From Sporomusaceae bacterium (GTDB lineage Bacteria > Bacillota > Negativicutes > Sporomusales > UBA7701): DNA of 64,000 bases. The stretch is from NCBI GenBank assembly GCA_031460455.1, contig JAVKTQ010000007.1, positions 1 through 64,000 of the forward strand. The letters are read 5' to 3'. The notes under the pieces were generated by a model. It was not told the origin of the DNA, ran no database searches, and saw only the letters and a list, made by a program, of their open reading frames with translations. This document shows positions 25,143 through 39,096 of this stretch, piece by piece (the first letter of the stretch is position 1; every line of letters starts with the position of its first letter). A program made the position numbers and the translations under genes.

Positions 25143-27580
25143 GTACCGCCATCCTTCGGTCCGGCCCCGCTGCCGTGCTCCTCGGCCGACTTGCCCATCT
25201 TGATGAGCGTGTCGGTGTAGACGGTCAGCTGCTTGACGACAAGATGGTGGATGGTGCCGGGCGGAAAGGTTCCGTCGGCGCCCTTCTCCCCTGCCGGCAC
25301 GCCGGTGAGAACTTCGATCCCCTCGTTGACTGTCGCCACCGGCCAAATGTGGAACTTCCCGGCTCTGACCGCTTCGATCACCTCGTCGTCGAGGGTGAGA
25401 TTGGAGCTATTCTGGTGAGGGATCATGACGCCCTGGCGGCCTGTCAGCCCTTTGATTTTGCACACCGCGAAGAAGCCCTCGATTTTTTCCGTGACTCCGC
25501 CGATGGGCTGGATCTCGCCTTTTTGGTTAACCGACCCGGTGACGGCAATATACTGGCGAATGGGTACACCCGACAGGCTGGACAGGATGGCGTACAGCTC
25601 GGTGCTCGACGCGCTGTCGCCGTCGACCCCGTCATAGAGCTGTTCGAAGGTCAGGCTGGCGGTGAGGGTGAGCGGCCGTTCCTGGGCATACTGCTGCCCC
25701 AGGTATCCGCCGAGGATCATTACCCCCTTGCTGTGGCTAGTGCCGCTCATCTTGGTCTCCCGTTCGATATTCACGACCCCGCTCTTGCCGAGAAAAGTGT
25801 TGGCCGTTATCCGCGACGGCTTGCCAAACATATACTCGCCCACCGACAGCACCGCCAGGCCGTTGACCTGGCCGACCTTCTCCCCGTCGGTGTCGATCAG
25901 CAGTTTACCGTCGGCGAACATCTCCTGCAGCTTTTCCTCGTACTTGTTGTAGCGGAACCTCTTCTCGTCGATCGCCCGGCGGACATGGGTCACCCCCACC
26001 AGCTCGGCGCCGTCGACGCTCGCCCAGGCATCCGCCTCGCATAATAGCTCGACCACTTCGCTGAAGCGAGTGGTGAATTTGTGCTGGCTGCCGGACAGGC
26101 GAGTGGCGTACTCCACCACCCTTGCCACCGCCGCCCGCTCGAAGTGCTTCAGCTTCTCCCGCTGGACGGTGGATGCGACGAATCCGGCCAGTTTGCCGAT
26201 ATTGGCCGCATTATTGGCCATCTCGGTGTCGAAGTCGGCGTAAACCTTGAACAACTTGCGGAAATCTTCGTCGTAGTTAAAAATCATATGATACAGGTAC
26301 GGATTGCCGATAAGGATGACTTTGACGTTGACCGGGATGGGCTCGGGCTTGACGGACGCCATTGCCAGCATCCCGTACTGCTCGCCGAGGTTCTCGATAT
26401 GGAGCTTCCTCGTTTTGAGGACGCGTTTCAGCCCCTCCCAGGCGCCCATGTTGGCGAGGATATCCTTGATGTTGAGGATGAGGTAGCCGCCGTTGGCTCT
26501 GTGCAAGGCCCCCGGCTTGATCATCGAAAAGTCTGTGTTGACCACGCCCATGCGGGCCTCGTACTCCACCCGTCCCACCAGGTTATAGTACGTCGGGTTG
26601 ACCTCGACCACGACGGGAGCGCCCTCGACTTCGCGGTTGTCGACCAGCAAATTTACCTGGTACTTGTCCTTCACCGCCTCCTGCATGCTCTTGCGGAACA
26701 TCAGCAGCGGGTTGCTTTCGTCTTCAGCAGCCGGCCTGAAGTCGTTAATGTTTTTGACCACGTCGTTCTTCACGGCTTCCAGGTAGGCGACGACCGTATC
26801 GAAGGCTGCGTACTTTGCCTTGAGTTCGTCGATGAAGTGGCCGACGGCGAACAACCCGACCTTGGAATCGAGTCCCTTGAGCTCCTCACGCGCCTCGCGC
26901 TCCAAATGCTGCACCTGGCGGATGGCCTCCATGGCCTTCTCGTGGACGGTCAGCATCCGCTTCTCGATCATTTCCTTCTTATCGCGGTCAAGCTGCTGGA
27001 ACTCCTCAGGCGTCAGCGGCTTGCCGCCCTCGACCGGCAGCCCCACGAACCCGGTTGTCGTCCACTGGGGCAGGATGCCGTGTTCCTCGGCCTGCTGTCC
27101 GAAAACGTCCATAATCTGGCCGCGGCTGTCCTGGAATTTCTTCATAACGGCCGACTTGGCCTGCTCATAGTCGTCGCCGCTGAAGACCTTGGGAATGTCG
27201 TTCTTGAGGTCGTCGACCAGTTCCCGCATATCCTGCCGGAAAACGCTGCCCATTCCCGCCGGCAGACTTAGCGCGACCGGCTGGCCGGCGTTTTCGAAGT
27301 TATTCACATAACACCAGTCGGGCGGCACCTGCTCACCGCAGGCGACCTTGCTCACCGCCGCCTTGGCGTAAGTTATCTTGCCGGTTCCCACCAGGCCCGA
27401 CACATAAATGTTGTACCCGAAATTTTTGGCGTATAGGCCGAATTCGATAGCCTTGACGGCCCGTTCCTGGCCGATCATGACATCGAGCGGCGGCACCGTG
27501 GCTGTCGTCTCGAACGGGAGAGCGTCATCGGTGCAGAAATAGCGGAGCTTCTCCGGCGGCAGTTCCAGCCGTTTGGTCAT
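25139..27580 (-). CDS. Lon-like AAA+ ATP-dependent protease
   Basis: 813 residues of the AAA/LonB-like group (AAA_32 with C-terminal Lon protease domain). The P-loop is VSGLVGTGKIT (about 60-70), Ile in place of the usual Thr after GK. An inserted helical region follows (LEREAREELKG...). The protease domain has the Ser-Lys dyad in DGDSASSTELYA (Ser about 656) and GGVTEKIEGF (Lys about 699), 43 residues apart as in Lon. No membrane helices, so not the archaeal-type LonB. In this group the substrates are not well known. Stop overlaps rlmD start. ATG lies about ten bases after GAGGGGG, which belongs to the 32-codon ORF upstream. Confidence 0.9.
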   Translation of the reverse strand: MTKRLELPPEKLRYFCTDDALPFETTATVPPLDVMIGQERAVKAIEFGLYAKNFGYNIYVSGLVGTGKITYAKAAVSKVACGEQVPPDWCYVNNFENAGQPVALSLPAGMGSVFRQDMRELVDDLKNDIPKVFSGDDYEQAKSAVMKKFQDSRGQIMDVFGQQAEEHGILPQWTTTGFVGLPVEGGKPLTPEEFQQLDRDKKEMIEKRMLTVHEKAMEAIRQVQHLEREAREELKGLDSKVGLFAVGHFIDELKAKYAAFDTVVAYLEAVKNDVVKNINDFRPAAEDESNPLLMFRKSMQEAVKDKYQVNLLVDNREVEGAPVVVEVNPTYYNLVGRVEYEARMGVVNTDFSMIKPGALHRANGGYLILNIKDILANMGAWEGLKRVLKTRKLHIENLGEQYGMLAMASVKPEPIPVNVKVILIGNPYLYHMIFNYDEDFRKLFKVYADFDTEMANNAANIGKLAGFVASTVQREKLKHFERAAVARVVEYATRLSGSQHKFTTRFSEVVELLCEADAWASVDGAELVGVTHVRRAIDEKRFRYNKYEEKLQEMFADGKLLIDTDGEKVGQVNGLAVLSVGEYMFGKPSRITANTFLGKSGVVNIERETKMSGTSHSKGVMILGGYLGQQYAQERPLTLTASLTFEQLYDGVDGDSASSTELYAILSSLSGVPIRQYIAVTGSVNQKGEIQPIGGVTEKIEGFFAVCKIKGLTGRQGVMIPHQNSSNLTLDDEVIEAVRAGKFHIWPVATVNEGIEVLTGVPAGEKGADGTFPPGTIHHLVVKQLTVYTDTLIKMGKSAEEHGSGAGPKDGGT

Positions 27581-27584
27581 TGCT

Positions 27585-27683
27585 TCAAACCCCCTCGCCA
27601 AAACTCGCCACCAGGGCGGCCAGGACGTCGACGGACGGTGCAGTTTTTTCCCAGTTGCTCTTCGGGCAGGCTTGAGAAGTCAT
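27585..27683 (-). CDS. 32-residue ORF upstream of and coupled to the Lon-like gene
   Basis: ATG preceded by AAAGGGAGG (a strong ribosome-binding site), encoding MTSQACPKSNWEKTAPSV and a hydrophobic-acidic end, stop TGA four bases before the Lon-like ATG. Close spacing implies translational coupling or re-initiation. Could be a leader peptide that sets Lon-like expression or a tiny protein; no family recognised. The presence of one Cys and one Trp is not enough to call attenuation by those amino acids. Confidence 0.5.
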   Translation of the reverse strand: MTSQACPKSNWEKTAPSVDVLAALVASFGEGV

Positions 27684-27752
27684 TTTCTTTCCTCCCTTTG
27701 GCGTTTATGGATAATTATTCCCCTTCCCAAGCCTGTATTCCTTTTTCGGCTA

Positions 27753-27998
27753 TCAGCCCGACCAGTCGATATCCTGGCTGCCGCAGACGAGGCAGGTATC
27801 AAAATAATCTGCCGGTTGTCCGCCGGCTGCCCTGACGGTCGCCTTATCGGCCCCGAGGCGGGTAATGGTGACAAGCTCACCGCCGGTGTCGAAGTCACCG
27901 AGGAGACCGGAAGCGAAACCGTTGGCGGTCGGAGCGGCAGGCGGAACGCTGCTGGCGGCAAACAAGCGGCGGTTTCCGCAGGAACGGCAGTATGGCAT
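27753..27998 (-). CDS. Small zinc-ribbon protein
   Basis: 81 residues with CRSCGN at the N-terminus and CLVCGSQD near the C-terminus, a zinc ribbon with a long insert (GGELVTITRLGADKATVRAAGG). Similar small proteins are common in Firmicutes and have no known job. ATG after AAGGAGG. It follows the CPBP-protease gene by 16 bases, so both form an operon. Confidence 0.7.
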   Translation of the reverse strand: MPYCRSCGNRRLFAASSVPPAAPTANGFASGLLGDFDTGGELVTITRLGADKATVRAAGGQPADYFDTCLVCGSQDIDWSG

Positions 27999-28014
27999 AG
28001 CGACACCTCCTTGT

Positions 28015-28695
28015 CTAAATAAGCGGCACATTGTAAAACAGCATTGCGATCTTGGTCGTGTTGATGAAAGAATGCGCGGCGATAGAGGCCAGCAACGAAC
28101 CCGTCCAGTGGTAGAGAACCGCGAGACCGACGCCGACGACCACCATCTCGGCCAGCCAGAACGGATTGAAGTGAAAAAGGGCGAATATGGCGGCACTGAG
28201 CACCGCCCCGCCCCACAGACCGAAGCGGTCCCGGAGAGCGGTGAAGGTAAACAGGCGGTAAAGCACCTCCTCGGCGACCGGCGCCGCCAGCCCTGCTAAG
28301 AACAAAGGCAGCACCAGATCGCGCCACGAGAAAGCCTGCTCGACCATCGCCAGCAGCGGATGCTGGGTCGGCGACAGGAAAAGCACGGTGGTATAGATGC
28401 GCTCGGTGAAGAGGCTGACAGCAAGGAGAACGGCGCCGCCGCCCAGCCCGGCGGCAAGATTGCGGACCGGTCTGGCGAAAGCCAGCCCCCAGGAAGCGAG
28501 TGTCCCGCCGTGGCGGTGAACGGCGAACCAGACGAGGACGACGACCACTAGCCGGTCGGTAACTTCCACTACCGGCGGCGGCGCGGTGAAGAACAGCGGA
28601 TAAACAAACCTTACGACGATAAAACCTACCGCCAGCCGCATAAAATGGACAAGAGCCACGTCCCGGATATTCCATGGCGCTTTGCCTCGCAGCAT
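28015..28695 (-). CDS. CPBP-family (CAAX-like) intramembrane metalloprotease
   Basis: 226 residues, polytopic membrane protein. The active-site motifs of the CPBP family are present: EEVLYRLF (EExxxR, about residue 142), FALFHF (FxxxH) and AHSFINT (HxxxN). Six to seven hydrophobic segments are visible, first at about residues 15-35. Bacterial members act in quality control or bacteriocin/immunity processing; no bacteriocin is nearby. ATG after GGGAGG. Operon with the small zinc-ribbon gene. Confidence 0.9.
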   Translation of the reverse strand: MLRGKAPWNIRDVALVHFMRLAVGFIVVRFVYPLFFTAPPPVVEVTDRLVVVVLVWFAVHRHGGTLASWGLAFARPVRNLAAGLGGGAVLLAVSLFTERIYTTVLFLSPTQHPLLAMVEQAFSWRDLVLPLFLAGLAAPVAEEVLYRLFTFTALRDRFGLWGGAVLSAAIFALFHFNPFWLAEMVVVGVGLAVLYHWTGSLLASIAAHSFINTTKIAMLFYNVPLI

Positions 28696-28769
28696 TTTTT
28701 CGCCTCCCTGTCGACAGGATCACAGTACCATTATGCGCGGGCCATTTTCGTTTCATGCATTAGAAAACT

Positions 28770-28807
28770 TTGCTTCGCCAAGCCTCTTGAGGCGCAGGCG
28801 AAGCAAT
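28770..28807. repeat. Nested palindromic hairpin between M42 and CPBP genes
   Basis: TTGCTTCGCC / GGCGAAGCAA arms enclose a second small palindrome GCCTCTTGAGGC. No long T-run follows on either strand, so it is a cruciform or RNA hairpin of unclear role, 48 bases from the terminator at 28855. Confidence 0.6.
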
Positions 28808-28852
28808 AGTTGCCCTCATATCTTTCAGAAATTTTTCTATCTGATAGACAAA

Positions 28853-28900
28853 AACGAGGCTGCCTAATAGGTCCATTCGGACCTTTTCAGGCAGCCTCGC
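28853..28900 (-). terminator. Intrinsic terminator of the pcrA-to-M42 transcript
   Basis: Stem CGAGGCTGCCT / AGGCAGCCTCG with an inner hairpin AGGTCC / GGACCT, then TTTTTGT on the minus strand, 21 bases after the M42 peptidase stop. Unusually long and two-part. Confidence 0.9.
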
Positions 28901-28921
28901 CGTGGAAGCTTCTTTGCGTTA

Positions 28922-30013
28922 TTACAAAAACTTCGTCAAGTCGTCCACCGCATCTGCCGTAAGCCGGCGTAAAAAGACACTAAGCAAGGCGGCGGTGTTG
29001 GCGATGTCGCCGATGTCGGCCACCTCCACCGGAGCGTGGCTGCAGCGCCGCGGCATGAAAACTCCGCCGCTTGGCACGCCCTCACCGGAATAAGCGACCG
29101 TAGCCGCGTCCGTCCAGGTGCGGAAAACGTCCTCCTGATAGGGGATGCCCTCAGCCTCGGCGGCAGCCCGCAGCTCGCGGACGATTTTCGCGCTGTATAC
29201 GGCGCCGAGCAAGGCATGGGTCAGGAAATCGGCCGTGCGGATGACAGGACCGCCGCCCAGCCTCGCTGCCGACTGCTGGGGCGGGGTATAGGGGTCGGCC
29301 GCCGGTACAGTGTCGATACAGAGCGCGATAGCGGGCTTCAGCCGCTGGGCAGCCACTTTTGCGCCGCGGGAGCCGATCTCTTCCTGGGAGGTGGCTACGA
29401 GGCAGAGAGTATAATTCAGCGGCTCGGCGGCCAGGACCTCGGCCACCGCGAGCAGCACAGCGCAGCCGGCCCGGTCGTCGATAGCCTTGGTCGTGAACCG
29501 ACCGCCGGCGAGGAGATCGAAATGGCGGCGATAGACGATCGGATCGCCGACCTTTATGCCTAGCGCGGCCACGGCGGCGGCCGAGTCGGCGCCGACATCC
29601 AGCCACAGGTCGCCGATGTTCACCGGCCGGGCCAGTTCCTCCGGCGTCATCAGGTGGCGGCTCTTAATGCCGATAACGCCAACATGGACAGTGCCGTCGC
29701 CGGCGATAACCTCAACCTTGGTGTCGAGCAGAACCCGCTCGTCGAGGATACCGTTGGCTTCGAAATAGATGTAGCCCTGGTCGTTTATGTACTTGACGAA
29801 CATTCCCACTTCGTCGGTGTGGGCCGACACCATAACCCTGCGCTCGCCTTGGCCGAGGAAGGCATACACGTTTCCGACCGCGTCCACTTCCACCCGTGAC
29901 GTGTGGCGGCGGAATGCTTCGGCCATATAGGCTGCCACCGCCTGCTCGCGTCCGGCGCCGCCGGGTATAGCGGTAAGGTCGCGGATAAGATCAAGCATTT
30001 TCGTTTTTTCCAT
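28922..30013 (-). CDS. M42 family metallo-aminopeptidase
   Basis: 363 residues of the M42 (glutamyl/tetrahedral aminopeptidase-like) family. Metal and catalytic motifs: SAHTDEVG, TTKAIDDRAGC, TSQEEIGSRGA, CIDT and a final SHAPVE, in that order, with RHLM in a typical place. These cytosolic, often dodecameric peptidases trim short peptides. Some members act as cellulases-like or deblocking enzymes; specificity cannot be read. ATG after GGGGGATG. Last gene of the pcrA-ligA-gatCAB-diguanylate cyclase run; six bases separate it from the cyclase gene. Confidence 0.92.
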   Translation of the reverse strand: MEKTKMLDLIRDLTAIPGGAGREQAVAAYMAEAFRRHTSRVEVDAVGNVYAFLGQGERRVMVSAHTDEVGMFVKYINDQGYIYFEANGILDERVLLDTKVEVIAGDGTVHVGVIGIKSRHLMTPEELARPVNIGDLWLDVGADSAAAVAALGIKVGDPIVYRRHFDLLAGGRFTTKAIDDRAGCAVLLAVAEVLAAEPLNYTLCLVATSQEEIGSRGAKVAAQRLKPAIALCIDTVPAADPYTPPQQSAARLGGGPVIRTADFLTHALLGAVYSAKIVRELRAAAEAEGIPYQEDVFRTWTDAATVAYSGEGVPSGGVFMPRRCSHAPVEVADIGDIANTAALLSVFLRRLTADAVDDLTKFL

Positions 30014-30019
30014 AAATAA

Positions 30020-31252
30020 TCATCCCCCGCTCTCGCTATTATCGGGCACCGCAACAACGCGGTTGCGCCCCTGCTGCTTAGCACCGTATAGCGCCTGGTC
30101 GGCGGCGGCGATAAGGCTCTCGGTTCGTTCGCCGTCCCTTGGAGACATTGTCGCCAATCCCAGGCTGATTGTGACCACCTTGTCCACGCCGGCGTCATGG
30201 GCGATATTCAGGCTGGCCACCGCCACCCGGATTTTTTCGGCCACGACCGCCGCGCCCATGGAATCAGTGCCGGCCAGGACGACGGCGAATTCCTCGCCGC
30301 CGTAGCGCGCCGCCAGGTCACCGGCTCGGCCGGCGACGTCGGCTATCGCCCAGGCCACCTGGCGCAGGCAGTCGTCGCCCGCCTGGTGGCCGTAAGTGTC
30401 GTTAAACAATTTGAATTTATCGATATCGGCCATCAGCAGCGAAACCGGTTCGCGGTCCCGCATGGCCTGCCGCCAGACCCGGTCCAGGAAATCGTCGAAA
30501 ACCCGCCGGTTGGCGATGCCTGTCAGGCCGTCCTGGTTGGATAGCCGCTGCAGCTCAACGTTGGCTGCCGCCAGTTGTTCCTGCTCACGGGCGATGGCCT
30601 GCACCGCCGGGCGGAAGATAAACATAGCTTCCATCAGCAGTACCAGCAGCGTCAGCCCCAGCACCAGTCTTTCCAGAGCTTGCAGCCTTGCGACCCGCTC
30701 CTCGCTCTCCCGCTGAAACTGGGCGACCATCGCGTCCTGAGCTGCCAGCAGTCCGTCGACCGACGCCATGATGGCGGCTAGTTGGGGGTTATCATAAGTA
30801 AGCTGGTTATCTTCGAGTGCCAGCAGCGCCCCGAGGGCGGCGAAATGCTGCTGCAGTTTCGCATCCAGCATGACCGGCGGGTTGAACACCAGTGCCCCCA
30901 TCGCCGGCGACAGGCCACCCGGCAGTCTCAATTCGGGGTCACCGTACACCAGCGCGTAATGAGCATCGCTTATCGTTGCGATGACCTGCCGCAGTTCGGC
31001 CCGCAGTCGGTTCCGTTCCGCCGGGCCGGGGGTTATCACCAATTGTTGGCTGAGCAGCACCGCCTTCTGCGACAGCATCCGCTGCCGCCCGCTGACATTG
31101 ATGACTGCTGCGCTCACCTGTTCGCCAATTATAAGTTCGCGTAGCGTGAAATAGGCAGCCAGCGCCAGCAGGGCTATGAGGCTAAGAGCGACTATATATT
31201 TGATGCTCAGCGATCGGACTGATGAACTTTGCATGACGTTAACCGGCATCAC
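30020..31252 (-). CDS. Membrane diguanylate cyclase with PilJ-type (type IV pili methyl-accepting) sensor
   Basis: 410 residues. TM1 at about 19-36, an extracytoplasmic PilJ-like sensor opening with INVSGRQRMLSQK (about 51-63), TM2 at about 194-214, coiled linker, and a GGDEF domain from 240. The active site is GGEEF (318-322) and the product-inhibition site R-A-G-D (309-312) lies five residues before it, so feedback control by c-di-GMP is expected. The related HD-GYP gene is elsewhere in the window. Start is GTG/ATG in tandem with a poor ribosome-binding site; it begins three bases after gatB stop, suggesting coupling. Confidence 0.92.
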   Translation of the reverse strand: MMPVNVMQSSSVRSLSIKYIVALSLIALLALAAYFTLRELIIGEQVSAAVINVSGRQRMLSQKAVLLSQQLVITPGPAERNRLRAELRQVIATISDAHYALVYGDPELRLPGGLSPAMGALVFNPPVMLDAKLQQHFAALGALLALEDNQLTYDNPQLAAIMASVDGLLAAQDAMVAQFQRESEERVARLQALERLVLGLTLLVLLMEAMFIFRPAVQAIAREQEQLAAANVELQRLSNQDGLTGIANRRVFDDFLDRVWRQAMRDREPVSLLMADIDKFKLFNDTYGHQAGDDCLRQVAWAIADVAGRAGDLAARYGGEEFAVVLAGTDSMGAAVVAEKIRVAVASLNIAHDAGVDKVVTISLGLATMSPRDGERTESLIAAADQALYGAKQQGRNRVVAVPDNSESGG

Positions 31253-31254
31253 CG

Positions 31255-32688
31255 CTACATCCGCTCGCGCAGCAGTTTGTTGACAAGCTCAGGGTTGGCG
31301 CGACCCTTGGTCTCCTTCATTATCTGACCGACCAGGAAGCCCAGCGCTCTTTCCTTGCCCGCCTTGAAGTCGGCTACCGATTGCGGGTTTGCGGCGATGA
31401 CCTGCTCCACAATCGCGACCACCGCTCCCTCGTCGGAAATCTGCACCAGGCCTTGCTCCTTCACGATGACGGCGGCATCCTTGCCGCTGGCCCACATCTC
31501 CTCGAACACCGTCTTGGCAATTTTCCCCGAGACGGTGCCTTTGACGAGCAGGTCGATAAGCGCCGCCAGTTGACCCGGGGCAACCTGGCATTCTTCTATC
31601 TCCCGGCCCGCGGCGTTCAGATGCCTCGAAAGCTCGCCCATGATCCAGTTGGCCGCCGCTTTGGCTTCTGCGCCGGCGGCCACGGTGGCGTCGAAGTAGT
31701 CGGCCATCGCCCGGCTGGCGGTAATAACGCCGGCGTCGTAGGCCGACAGGCCATAGTCCTTCATGAGGCGGGCCTGGCGGGCGTCAGGCAGTTCGGGGAG
31801 GCTGCGCCTGATGTCTTCGACCCAGGCGGGGTCGACCACCATCGGCACAAGATCGGGCTCGGGAAAGTAACGATAGTCGTGAGCCTGCTCCTTACTCCTG
31901 AGCGACACCGTCTGGCCGCGGGCATCGTCCCACGAACGCGTCTCCTGCACGATACGGCCGCCCTCTTCGAGCACCTCCGTCTGACGGAGCGCTTCATATT
32001 CGAGGCCCTTCTGCACCGCTTTGAAGGAGTTCAGATTTTTGATCTCCGCCTTTGTGCCGAGCTTTGTTTCGCCTTTCGGCCGGAGCGAGATATTGGCGTC
32101 GCAGCGCAGGCTGCCCTCTTCCATCTTGCAGTCGGATACGTCGATATACTGGAGGATGGCCTTGAGCTTCTCGAGATAGGCCTTGGCCTCCTCCGCCGAA
32201 CGGATATCCGGCTCGGAAACGATCTCAAGCAGGGGTACCCCGGTGCGGTTATAATCTACAAGGGTATAATCGGCCCTGGCGATCGTGCCGGCGTGTACCA
32301 GCTTGCCGGCGTCTTCCTCCATATGCACGCGGGTGATGCCGATGCGTCTGGTCTCGCCGCCAACCTCGATGTCGAGGTGACCGTCCACGGCGATCGGCAG
32401 GTCGTACTGGGAGGTCTGGAAGTTCTTCGGCAGGTCGGGGTAGTAATAATTTTTGCGGTCGAACTTGCTGAAGGGCAATATCCGGCAATTGAGCGCCAGG
32501 CCGGTGCGGACGGCGAACTCCAGCACCTTGGCGTTTAAGACCGGCAAGACACCGGGCAACCCGAGGCAGACCGGACATACGTTGGTATTCTGCTCGGCCC
32601 CGAACGAAGTGCTGCAGCCGCAAAAAATCTTCGAGGCGGTTTTCAGCTCAGTATGTACCTCAAGGCCGATGACGATTTCGTATTCCAT
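31255..32688 (-). CDS. gatB: Asp-tRNA(Asn)/Glu-tRNA(Gln) amidotransferase subunit B
   Basis: 477 residues, usual length. GatB phosphorylates and amidates Glu/Asp on misacylated tRNA, using ammonia from GatA. Motifs: [61 protein letters not shown] and, C-terminal, the YqeY-like helical domain ending [12 protein letters not shown] after the gatA stop with GGAGGTGTAGGAG overlapping the last codons of gatA. Essential in Firmicutes that lack glutaminyl-tRNA synthetase. Confidence 0.97.
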   Translation of the reverse strand: MEYEIVIGLEVHTELKTASKIFCGCSTSFGAEQNTNVCPVCLGLPGVLPVLNAKVLEFAVRTGLALNCRILPFSKFDRKNYYYPDLPKNFQTSQYDLPIAVDGHLDIEVGGETRRIGITRVHMEEDAGKLVHAGTIARADYTLVDYNRTGVPLLEIVSEPDIRSAEEAKAYLEKLKAILQYIDVSDCKMEEGSLRCDANISLRPKGETKLGTKAEIKNLNSFKAVQKGLEYEALRQTEVLEEGGRIVQETRSWDDARGQTVSLRSKEQAHDYRYFPEPDLVPMVVDPAWVEDIRRSLPELPDARQARLMKDYGLSAYDAGVITASRAMADYFDATVAAGAEAKAAANWIMGELSRHLNAAGREIEECQVAPGQLAALIDLLVKGTVSGKIAKTVFEEMWASGKDAAVIVKEQGLVQISDEGAVVAIVEQVIAANPQSVADFKAGKERALGFLVGQIMKETKGRANPELVNKLLRERM

Positions 32689-32691
32689 CTC

Positions 32692-34155
32692 CTACACCTC
32701 CCCCCGCGGCGCCAGGCGCCGGTGGTAGTCGTTGGCCTGCTCGAAGGCGTAGGCCGCCCGCAGGATGGTCTCTTCGCCGAGCGGCCGGCCGATGATCTGC
32801 AGCCCGATGGGCAGGCCGCCGGCAAAGCCGCACGGCAGCGAGATAGCCGGCAGACCGGCGAGGTTGATCGGCACGGTGCATACGTCCTGCAGGTACATGG
32901 CCAACGGGTCGTCCACCTTCTCGCCCACCTTGAATGCCGTCGTCGGCGCAATCGGGGCGATGAGTACGTCCACCTCGCCGAAAGCCCGGTCGAAATCCTG
33001 CTTGATGAGGGTGCGGACTTTCAGCGCCTTGAGATAGTAAGCGTCGTAATAGCCCGAGCTGAGGGCGTAGGTGCCGAGCATGATGCGGCGGCGCACCTCC
33101 TCGCCGAACCCCTCGGTGCGCGAGCGCTTGTACATGGCGACGATATCGTTGCCCTCGCCGCGGTGGCCGAAGCCGACGCCGTCGAAACGGGCCAGGTTGG
33201 AGCTGGCTTCGGCGGTCGCGATGAGGTAATAGGTCGCTAGAGCGTATTCGGTATGGGGCATGGAAACTTCCTTATACTCGGCCCCCATCGCCTTGAGCTG
33301 GTCGATGGCGGCGTAAACCGCCTTCTCTACCGCCGGGTCCATGCCGGCGACGAAGTATTCCTTGGGAAGGCCGATTTTAAGCCCCCTGGCGTCGGGAATG
33401 AGCGCCTTGGCGTAGTCAGGCACGGGGGCGTCGATCGAGGTCGAGTCGCGGCCGTCGTGGCCGGCGATTGCCCCAAGGACGAGGGCACAGTCGGTAACAT
33501 CGCGGGTGATCGGGCCGATCTGATCAAGCGACGAAGCGTAGGCCACCAGCCCGTAGCGCGAAACTCGGCCGTAGGTGGGCTTGAGGCCGACCACACCGCA
33601 ATACGCGGCTGGCTGGCGGATCGAGCCGCCGGTGTCGGACCCGAGGGCCCACACCGCTTCCGCCGCCGCCACCGCCGCCGCCGAACCGCCGCTCGAGCCG
33701 CCGGGTACGGCCGTGGTGTCCCACGGGTTGCGAGTGGCGAAGAACGACGAATTCTCGCACGAGGAGCCCATGGCGAACTCGTCGAGATTGGCCTTGCCCA
33801 CCAGCACGGCATTCGCGGCTGCCAGCTTCTCGGCCACGGTCGAATCGTAGGGAGGAACGAAATTGGCCAGTATCTGCGAAGCGCAGGTTGTCTTGACCCC
33901 TTTGACGCACATATTGTCCTTGAGGGCGCCGGGGATACCGGCCAGCGGCGCAATATCCTCGCCCCGCGCGATTTTTGCGTCCGCCGCTTTGGCCTGGGCC
34001 ATCGCCAGGTCGCGGGTCTGGGTTATATAGGCGCGCACCTTGTCTTCCACCGCGTCGATGCGGTTAAACACCGCGGCGGTTATTTCCGCGGCCGACACTG
34101 CCTTGGCGGCCAGCTGCGCGTGCAATTCGTGGGCAGTCAGTTTCTGCAGTTCCAA
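32692..34155 (-). CDS. gatA: Asp-tRNA(Asn)/Glu-tRNA(Gln) amidotransferase subunit A
   Basis: 487 residues. Amidase-signature enzyme that frees ammonia from glutamine for GatB. Catalytic Lys in GALKDNMC and the [13 protein letters not shown] serine cluster with the cis-Ser and nucleophile Ser are in place, and [10 protein letters not shown] follows. Ten bases or so after gatC, on the same strand. Confidence 0.97.
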   Translation of the reverse strand: MELQKLTAHELHAQLAAKAVSAAEITAAVFNRIDAVEDKVRAYITQTRDLAMAQAKAADAKIARGEDIAPLAGIPGALKDNMCVKGVKTTCASQILANFVPPYDSTVAEKLAAANAVLVGKANLDEFAMGSSCENSSFFATRNPWDTTAVPGGSSGGSAAAVAAAEAVWALGSDTGGSIRQPAAYCGVVGLKPTYGRVSRYGLVAYASSLDQIGPITRDVTDCALVLGAIAGHDGRDSTSIDAPVPDYAKALIPDARGLKIGLPKEYFVAGMDPAVEKAVYAAIDQLKAMGAEYKEVSMPHTEYALATYYLIATAEASSNLARFDGVGFGHRGEGNDIVAMYKRSRTEGFGEEVRRRIMLGTYALSSGYYDAYYLKALKVRTLIKQDFDRAFGEVDVLIAPIAPTTAFKVGEKVDDPLAMYLQDVCTVPINLAGLPAISLPCGFAGGLPIGLQIIGRPLGEETILRAAYAFEQANDYHRRLAPRGEV

Positions 34156-34166
34156 GCGTCTCCCCC

Positions 34167-34457
34167 CTAACCTTCCAAAATCTTCGGCACCTTGAAGTAG
34201 CCGTCTTCCTGTTCCGGGGCGTTGGCGAGCGCCAGCTCCCGCGGCAGCGAAAGCTTGGCTTCGTCGGCGCGCATGACGTTTGTGACAGGCAGCACGTGGG
34301 CGGTGGGCTCGACGCCGGAGGTATCGACCTTGTTCAAGACATCGATGTAATCGAGGATGGCGTTAAGCTGGCCGGTGAACTTCTCCACGTCGTTCTCGCC
34401 CAGTTCCAGCCGCGAAAGGAGGGCCACATGTTCAACATCTTTACGGGTAATTTTCAT
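34167..34457 (-). CDS. gatC: Asp-tRNA(Asn)/Glu-tRNA(Gln) amidotransferase subunit C
   Basis: 96 residues. Small helper that holds GatA and GatB together. [21 protein letters not shown] is the typical start, with an N-terminal helix, a long middle and the C-terminal [19 protein letters not shown]. Start ATG after GGTGGTGA; earlier codons in frame are not protein-like. It precedes gatA by 11 bases. Confidence 0.96.
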   Translation of the reverse strand: MKITRKDVEHVALLSRLELGENDVEKFTGQLNAILDYIDVLNKVDTSGVEPTAHVLPVTNVMRADEAKLSLPRELALANAPEQEDGYFKVPKILEG

Positions 34458-34506
34458 CTCTGTCACCACCAAATCAATATATGTAGCAATTGCCATATCA
34501 GCAGTA

Positions 34507-38735
<4,229 letters not shown>

Positions 38736-38781
38736 CTTGTCCTCCGAATATGTGCTTTAAACGTAAATAAATTCGCCCACC

Positions 38782-38810
38782 AGGATAGTATTTCCTGTCA
38801 GGCGAGGCAA
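38782..38810 (-). promoter_or_regulatory. Promoter of the pcrA-ligA-gatCAB run
   Basis: TTGCCT (-35), 17 bases, TATCCT (-10) on the minus strand, 47 bases before the pcrA start and just after the DUF3343 terminator. Confidence 0.6.
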
Positions 38811-38818
38811 AATTATAA

Positions 38819-38838
38819 GAGCCCGCACAAGTCGGGCC
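38819..38838 (-). terminator. Terminator after DUF3343 gene
   Basis: GCCCG / CGGGC hairpin with a seven-base loop, followed on the minus strand by TCTTATAATTTT, six bases after the DUF3343 stop. Confidence 0.75.
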
Positions 38839-38843
38839 CTTCA

Positions 38844-39092
38844 TCACCATATGCTTTTGCCGTCGATCCTGATACCCTCCCTCACCATCGGCACGCCTGC
38901 CGCCGTCAGCACCGCCGCCGCCCGCGCGACATCCTCGCCCGCCAGCTTCGCGGCTAATCCCTCGCATGAGCCGGTGAGCTGCCGCGGTACGGGGATGAGG
39001 TCGGCGGCTATCCCGGCCGCTTTCAGAACCTTCTCCGCCCGGAAGGAGGAGAAAACCGACGGGAAAGTTATCACCCAGAAGTCTTCCGTCAT
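38844..39092 (-). CDS. DUF3343 (putative Se/S carrier-like) protein
   Basis: 82 residues. FWVITFPSVFSSFRAEKVLKAAGI is the typical start, followed by IPVPRQLTGSCEGLAAKL with the one Cys that the family shares, and ends with an amphipathic strand. The family is described as a possible selenium or sulfur carrier. It lies four bases after the TusA-like gene and is last of the yedE-tusA-DUF3343 transcript. Confidence 0.88.
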   Translation of the reverse strand: MTEDFWVITFPSVFSSFRAEKVLKAAGIAADLIPVPRQLTGSCEGLAAKLAGEDVARAAAVLTAAGVPMVREGIRIDGKSIW

Positions 39093-39096
39093 ACCG

